From: Gnetum montanum
Lineage: Eukaryota; Streptophyta; Gnetopsida; Gnetales; Gnetaceae
Assembly (NCBI GenBank): GCA_015680685.1
Contig: MNCI01024904.1
Location: 43,837 to 107,836, forward strand
Direction of reading: 5' to 3'
DNA length: 64,000 nucleotides
A program made the translations under genes and the position numbers. Below are positions 59,884 to 64,000 of the stretch, piece after piece; position 1 is the stretch's first letter, and every line of letters begins with the position of its first letter. The notes beneath the pieces were generated by a model. That model made no database searches, was not told the origin of the DNA, and saw only the letters and a program-made list of their open reading frames with translations.

Positions 59884-60058
59884 GACACCACGATGCCCAA
59901 ACTTCATTCTCATCATTTGCTATTAGGGAATTTTTTCAAATTTCTTCTTCTCACTCAAAGCTCTATGCAAGCACTTTTCACTTGTGATGTTTGGATCTTT
60001 TCCACTCTAATTTCTATGTTGTTTGGACCTATCTAGACCTAGAGTATTCAAGTTAGTC

Positions 60059-63000
60059 ATGGGAGGGTACTTGCATGGGAAACTTGTTCCAATTTTTGAT
60101 AATTTTCTATCATCTGAAGGATATTATAAGGGTAAGATTGTTAAAAACTTTAAGCATTATAATAAATAATCAATCGTATTAGTGCCAGAAACCCTAATTT
60201 TTCCACCCAAGGGACCATAACCATCATAACAAGTCACACATAAGGAAATAGAAACCAACTATGTAAGGTCGTATGACGAGATAAACACTTTTTGGGCATC
60301 CTTTCTGAAAATTTTTCCAACTCTACAATCATATGAAGTAAGGTAATGAGTAAGCTATAAACTGATTAATGGTAAAGAACACAACCTTAGTAACACCCAC
60401 TATTTTCTTGATTGCAAATGGGCCCAAAAAGAGAAGCACAAGGAGAACCTTCACAGCAAGTAGCTAAGTGCCCATGAGGTGGTCGAGGCCAACAAGGTGA
60501 ACATGTAGAGCATGAGAAGTAAGAAGCCCAATCATTTAGCATTCATCAAGAAGCTCCTATCATAGGATATTTAGTTCAAGGAGAGGCTCTAGAATCACAG
60601 GCCCCTACACAAGGACAATGCCTTACATTGTCCCCTGAATGCCTTGAGGCCATCTAAGAAACATCTATGTTGACCACGGTCATCATGGAGATGAACCTCA
60701 GCCCATTTATGGTGTTCACTCCAGAAGCAATTTAGACACAACTTTAGGTGTCACCTTTGTGGCCTATTCTTTCAAACAGTGATGAGTGGTATCTTGGAGA
60801 AACATGCCAATTTTGGCATAATAAGGAGGAAGGTACCATTATCAACATTTGTGGAGTTAATGTTGACTTCTTAGTTAAAGTAATCACCAAAGCTATGAAT
60901 TTGCCAAATAAAGAGGCTAAGTTAGCCCATCTATCTACAAGATCTAATCCTAATACAAGAAAGCTATGGTCGAGGTAGGCATACAACAACGACGACAAAG
61001 CATATCATGAATTGACTTTATAAGAAAGAACCTATTTTAAAATAGAAGCATATAATCTCTTTTCCACCAAAGGACTCAACTAAATCTCCACCTATGCAGC
61101 TAGTGGAAGTGCCATCCTAATGGGAAAGTATGTAGCCAACCTTCCCTAGCTATAATATACAGAGATCCAAAGGTAGTTCAAGGAGAAAAAGGTAGGGAAG
61201 CCAACACTTCCATTTCCTTGCCTAATCAAAAAGTTATGTAAAAGTACTAAAATCCTAGGGTCCATAAATGACATTCCTAGGAAGGCTCAGAATGCTTCCT
61301 TTGCCAAGATCCTCAAATCTGCAGCACCAAGAAAAAACCTTGGTGAAGAGCAAGAATCAAAGAATCAATCTAAACTAGAAAAAGAAACAGAATGAGCACC
61401 TGAACAGTGCCTTGAAACACAAGCTCCACCACTGCCACCATAAGATTACAGGCCCTCAATGAGCCATTTCTAGAAAATCGCTGAAATGCTTAGCTAGGGA
61501 AGCATAGAGGAATCAAGCCTCTTTAGAGTTCTAGATGAGGTCCAGCCAACCATTTTAGCTAATTTGACAAGAGGGAAAATCTCACTGTAATTAGGAGGAG
61601 AATCTCAATGTTCTAGAAAAATCTATGGTAATGCCACATCCTTTCAAGTGATGCTTGAAACTAAAGAATATGCCACAGTAGTGGTAATGCAACATCAAGA
61701 TGTGACAGAAATAGCCAAAGTGATTACAAACCACATGAAAGAATCATTCAATGTGCATGTTGTGCCCCGAGTAGATCTAACTAGGACCAAAGATGCACAA
61801 ATGTTTGCTGGGACTTCAATGACTCCTACGGCACATGAGAATGTGTTAGATCGATTATTGTAGATAGGATAAGTGATGAAAACCCTATTCAACATCCCCA
61901 GTGATGTTATAATAGCACAATTAGACCTCATCACCACTAAAGGAAAACTAGTCATGCCAGAGACTAGGGAGAAGCATGCAAAAGAAAAAGTGCAATGATT
62001 ACAACAAGAGTTGGTTTCCCTGAGAGTCGAAAGATGGGATCCTACCCAATGTATCACACCTAACCAAGTGGAGAAATTTAGAATAGAGCAGCAGATCAAG
62101 TTGACTAAAGAGAATAAAGTTGCTAAGCAAGAAAAAAGGAAGGTGGTTTGGAATGCCTCTACTACTGATGCATAATCCAACACTTACAAAAAGGCATTAA
62201 CCATCACTCAAAAGGAGAATAAAAAACTCACTGCAAAAACTCCAAGTTGACCACTGTTGAACAACAAAAGAATATTCTGGAAGAAAGTATCCATTAGTTA
62301 AGAAAACTACTGATGAGTGTCAACCAAGATATCAACAGATTGGCTAGGAAAAATAGAACCTTCTCAATGGAGGAGGTCTGAGCCATTCGACAAAAGTCTT
62401 CAATTGAAATAAGCGAGTGGTAACATGAGGCTAAGAAATATGAGAAGTTGAAAGATCACTTTTTCAATTAGGTAGGCATGTATAAGCAAATAAACGAGAA
62501 AGTAATCCATATGACCAAAGCCCACATTAGCTCCATGATAGCATAAAATCTTGAGTGGAAACCAATTCTAGATAGCTATGCACTAGATCATCAAGTGGAA
62601 GTAAAGAATAAAGACCTATAAATTAAGGATTTGAAGGAATACATGGCATTGGCTAACCTCAGATATGCCAACCTAACCATGTTAATAGTAGGATGGCCTA
62701 GAAGCAAGCTGAAAAAATAGGTAGCAACCATCTATGCCATATATGATAAAGAGCTTGCAGACAGAAAAGATGCTTCACAAAAGCTCCATGTGGCAAACTC
62801 AAAATTGAAGGTGGTTAAAGCAAGCTACCATGGACAAAGGTATGTCACTTCAGTCCTAGCCAAGAGACTCATTGACTATCATGAGGTCAAGGAAAATTCC
62901 AGGGCATTCAAAGAGGAGCAATGGCATTTTATGGCCTAGTACGTGAAGCCCAATAAAATGTTTCCATAGTTGCCATGCCCTTGGGACATATCGATGCCAA

Positions 63001-63149
63001 CACACATTGGTTTAGCAACTTGAATGATACACAATCCATAGATGAAAGAGGAGAAATTATAGGCATTTCTTGATCGCTACAAATTTTACAAGCCTAGCGA
63101 CAAAGGGAAGTGACCGATGGAGGAGCCACCACCTCCAGGAGCTACATGA
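60059..63149 (+). pseudogene. Accessory ORF relic of element D, about 1,000 codons
   Basis: The likely start is the ATG at 60059 (TTAGTCATGGG context) and the end the TGA at 63147-63149 after EEPPPPGAT. Layout: a poorly preserved N-terminus; a compact domain at about 60770-61250 (WYLGETCQFWHN, GVNVDFLVKVITKAMNLPNKEA, TLPFPCLIKKL); a charged linker; a block at about 61690-61860 (EIAKVITNHMKESFNV, VVPRVDLT); then long Lys/Glu/Gln-rich helices, probably coiled coil, to about 62950. A frameshift lies near 62235-62260. There is no protease, RT, integrase, signal peptide or membrane segment, so it is not an obvious env. The arrangement recalls the plant transposon-associated domain PF20167, but that is only a guess. 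Confidence 0.65.
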
Positions 63150-63338
63150 GCTTTCCTGATTTTGTGTCTTATAATATTGTGTCTCAATTTTTATGAAACA
63201 CCATTGCAACATGTATACATCTATTTTTTTATTTATTTGAGTCAATTAATAATTCCATACTTTCCCAATATTTTTGTAAAGAACTTGTTCCTCATTTTGT
63301 TTAACTTGAGGATAATTTTAGGTTCAGTCATCGGGGTA

Positions 63339-63593
63339 TGATGAGTCATGTTTATGTTAGCCCTAATATCGAATATCCGATATTGAGGCTCCAATATCAA
63401 ATACATGATATCCAATCCCAAGGAATAATTTCAGATATCCAATATCATCTCTTCTGTGCTAGCCTATAAGTATAACACTTGGAAGCATAGTCATGATATA
63501 GTTTTTAGTTCTTAATTTTTGATAGTTTTTCTTAGATTTCTAAATTCAAGTTTTGTTATTCCTAGTGCATGCCCATAGTATGATGTTTGTAAT
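63339..63593 (+). repeat. 3' LTR of element D, first part
   Basis: It begins TGATGAGTCATGTTTATGT like the 5' LTR and aligns to it through GATGTTTGTAAT. A GATATC-type array (AATATCG, CCGATATTG, CATGATATCC, AGATATCC) precedes a TATA box CTATAAGTATAA near 63465. It is then interrupted at 63594. The segment TCATCGGGGTA just before it may be the polypurine tract, in weak form. Confidence 0.85.
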
Positions 63594-64000
63594 TGATGGG
63601 ACGCAATATCGCATGGGCCGCGATATCGCGTCGTCCCCCGTGATATCGTGTACGCGATATCGCTATGCGCCATCATATCTATAAATAAGAGGCGGCTCTC
63701 CCTTGTTTTCCATCCTAGGCTTAGACTGTAGTGAAACTTTGGCAGTTTGATCTCTCCAAAGATAGAATATTTTCCATGTGCCAGCAGTAGGAACTCCAAA
63801 GTGAACGGATCTTTATTCGAGCAGACATTGTACCTGAACACAAGTTTGTGTACGGCAATAAAGACGAACTTCTTGGATAAACCTTGCAGTGCATGGAATA
63901 GGCTAATTAGGATTTTATTTACTATTATTTATTATTTTTTATTTAAATTCTTTAGTAGTTATTAAATCTTTCTCACCCCTTCTCTCCTAGTTAAGTGCCT
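63594..64000 (+). repeat. Young CpG-rich LTR (I), cut by window edge
   Basis: It begins TGATGGGACGC after GTAAT. U3 holds four spaced copies of a GCGATATCGC palindrome (63603-63612, 63619-63630, 63640-63649, 63654-63663), two of them perfect, then TATAAATA at 63680-63687. The sequence downstream matches LTR C (TAGAATATTTTCCA; AATAAAGA-GAACTT). Its many intact CpGs, against the decayed CpGs of neighbouring LTRs, mark it as the youngest insertion seen. Confidence 0.8.

Larger units (their letters stand above)
55034..64000 (+). mobile_element. Element D: non-autonomous Athila-type element with gag and accessory ORF, no pol
   Basis: The 5' LTR is 55034-55884 and the 3' LTR starts at 63339, giving an internal region of about 7.45 kb. 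Inside are the primer site, gag (to about 58.5 kb), a spacer, an internal promoter-like segment and a long accessory ORF relic. No protease, RT, RNase H or integrase motif was found between gag and the spacer. Left flank is GTCAT; the right flank is outside the window. A younger LTR (63594 onward) splits the 3' LTR. Confidence 0.8.

Noticed and set aside
60059-63149. Retroviral env-like protein
   Set aside because: Position would fit, but no signal peptide, transmembrane segment or cleavage site can be seen.
63594-63720. CpG island of a host gene promoter
   Set aside because: The TGATG start, palindrome array, TATA spacing and downstream match to LTR C show it is an LTR.

Overview
This window is plant repeat DNA, most likely from a seed plant with a very large, heavily methylated genome. 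A gymnosperm fits the AT-rich background, the old retrotransposons and the lack of host genes, but that is inference. I found no host protein-coding gene, rRNA, complete tRNA or CRISPR array. Coding traces are almost all decayed transposon genes; where the ancestral codon can be judged, many stops are CAG/CAA to TAG/TAA, CGA to TGA or TGG to TAG, as expected of methyl-cytosine deamination.

Layout. 1-9021 (-): Athila-type Ty3/gypsy copy A, with gag, pol, a long spacer and the start of a possible third transcription unit; it is inserted in the integrase of copy B (9022-15318, -). 16.85-20.96 kb (+): a Ty1/copia relic carrying a solo LTR (F, 18966-19818, perfect TTAGT target duplication) and interrupted at its 3' side by copy E (20964-about 24740, +). 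24.7-28.9 kb: AT-rich DNA with local duplications and a tRNA-like B box. 28875-34706 (-): a GC-rich L1-type LINE with a perfect 13-bp target duplication. 34.7-36.0 kb: mixed direct and inverted repeats. 37.8-38.4 kb (+): 5'-truncated RTE-type LINE tail. 38.4-43.6 kb: unassigned. 43.7-46.8 kb (-): a different gypsy element (H) with an in-frame RT-to-integrase deletion, invaded by copy C (46832-about 53760, +). 53.76-55.03 kb (-): fragment G of an accessory ORF, interrupted by element D (55034 to the right edge, +), whose 3' LTR is split by a CpG-rich LTR (I, from 63594).

A, B, C, D, E and F, and by LTR similarity I, are one family. The LTRs are about 0.79-0.89 kb, start near TGATGA and end in CTCATCA where seen; the primer sites are transition-decayed versions of the tRNA-Asp type. 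The U3 regions differ in a short palindromic motif array upstream of the TATA box. In A and D, a second motif array plus TATA box lies inside the element, downstream of gag/pol, and its motifs match the same element's own LTR rather than the other element's. In D it precedes a decayed accessory ORF of about 1,000 codons, a second copy of which is fragment G. D keeps gag and this ORF but lacks pol. This combination of an accessory ORF and an internal promoter-like array co-varying with the LTR is the most interesting content of the window.
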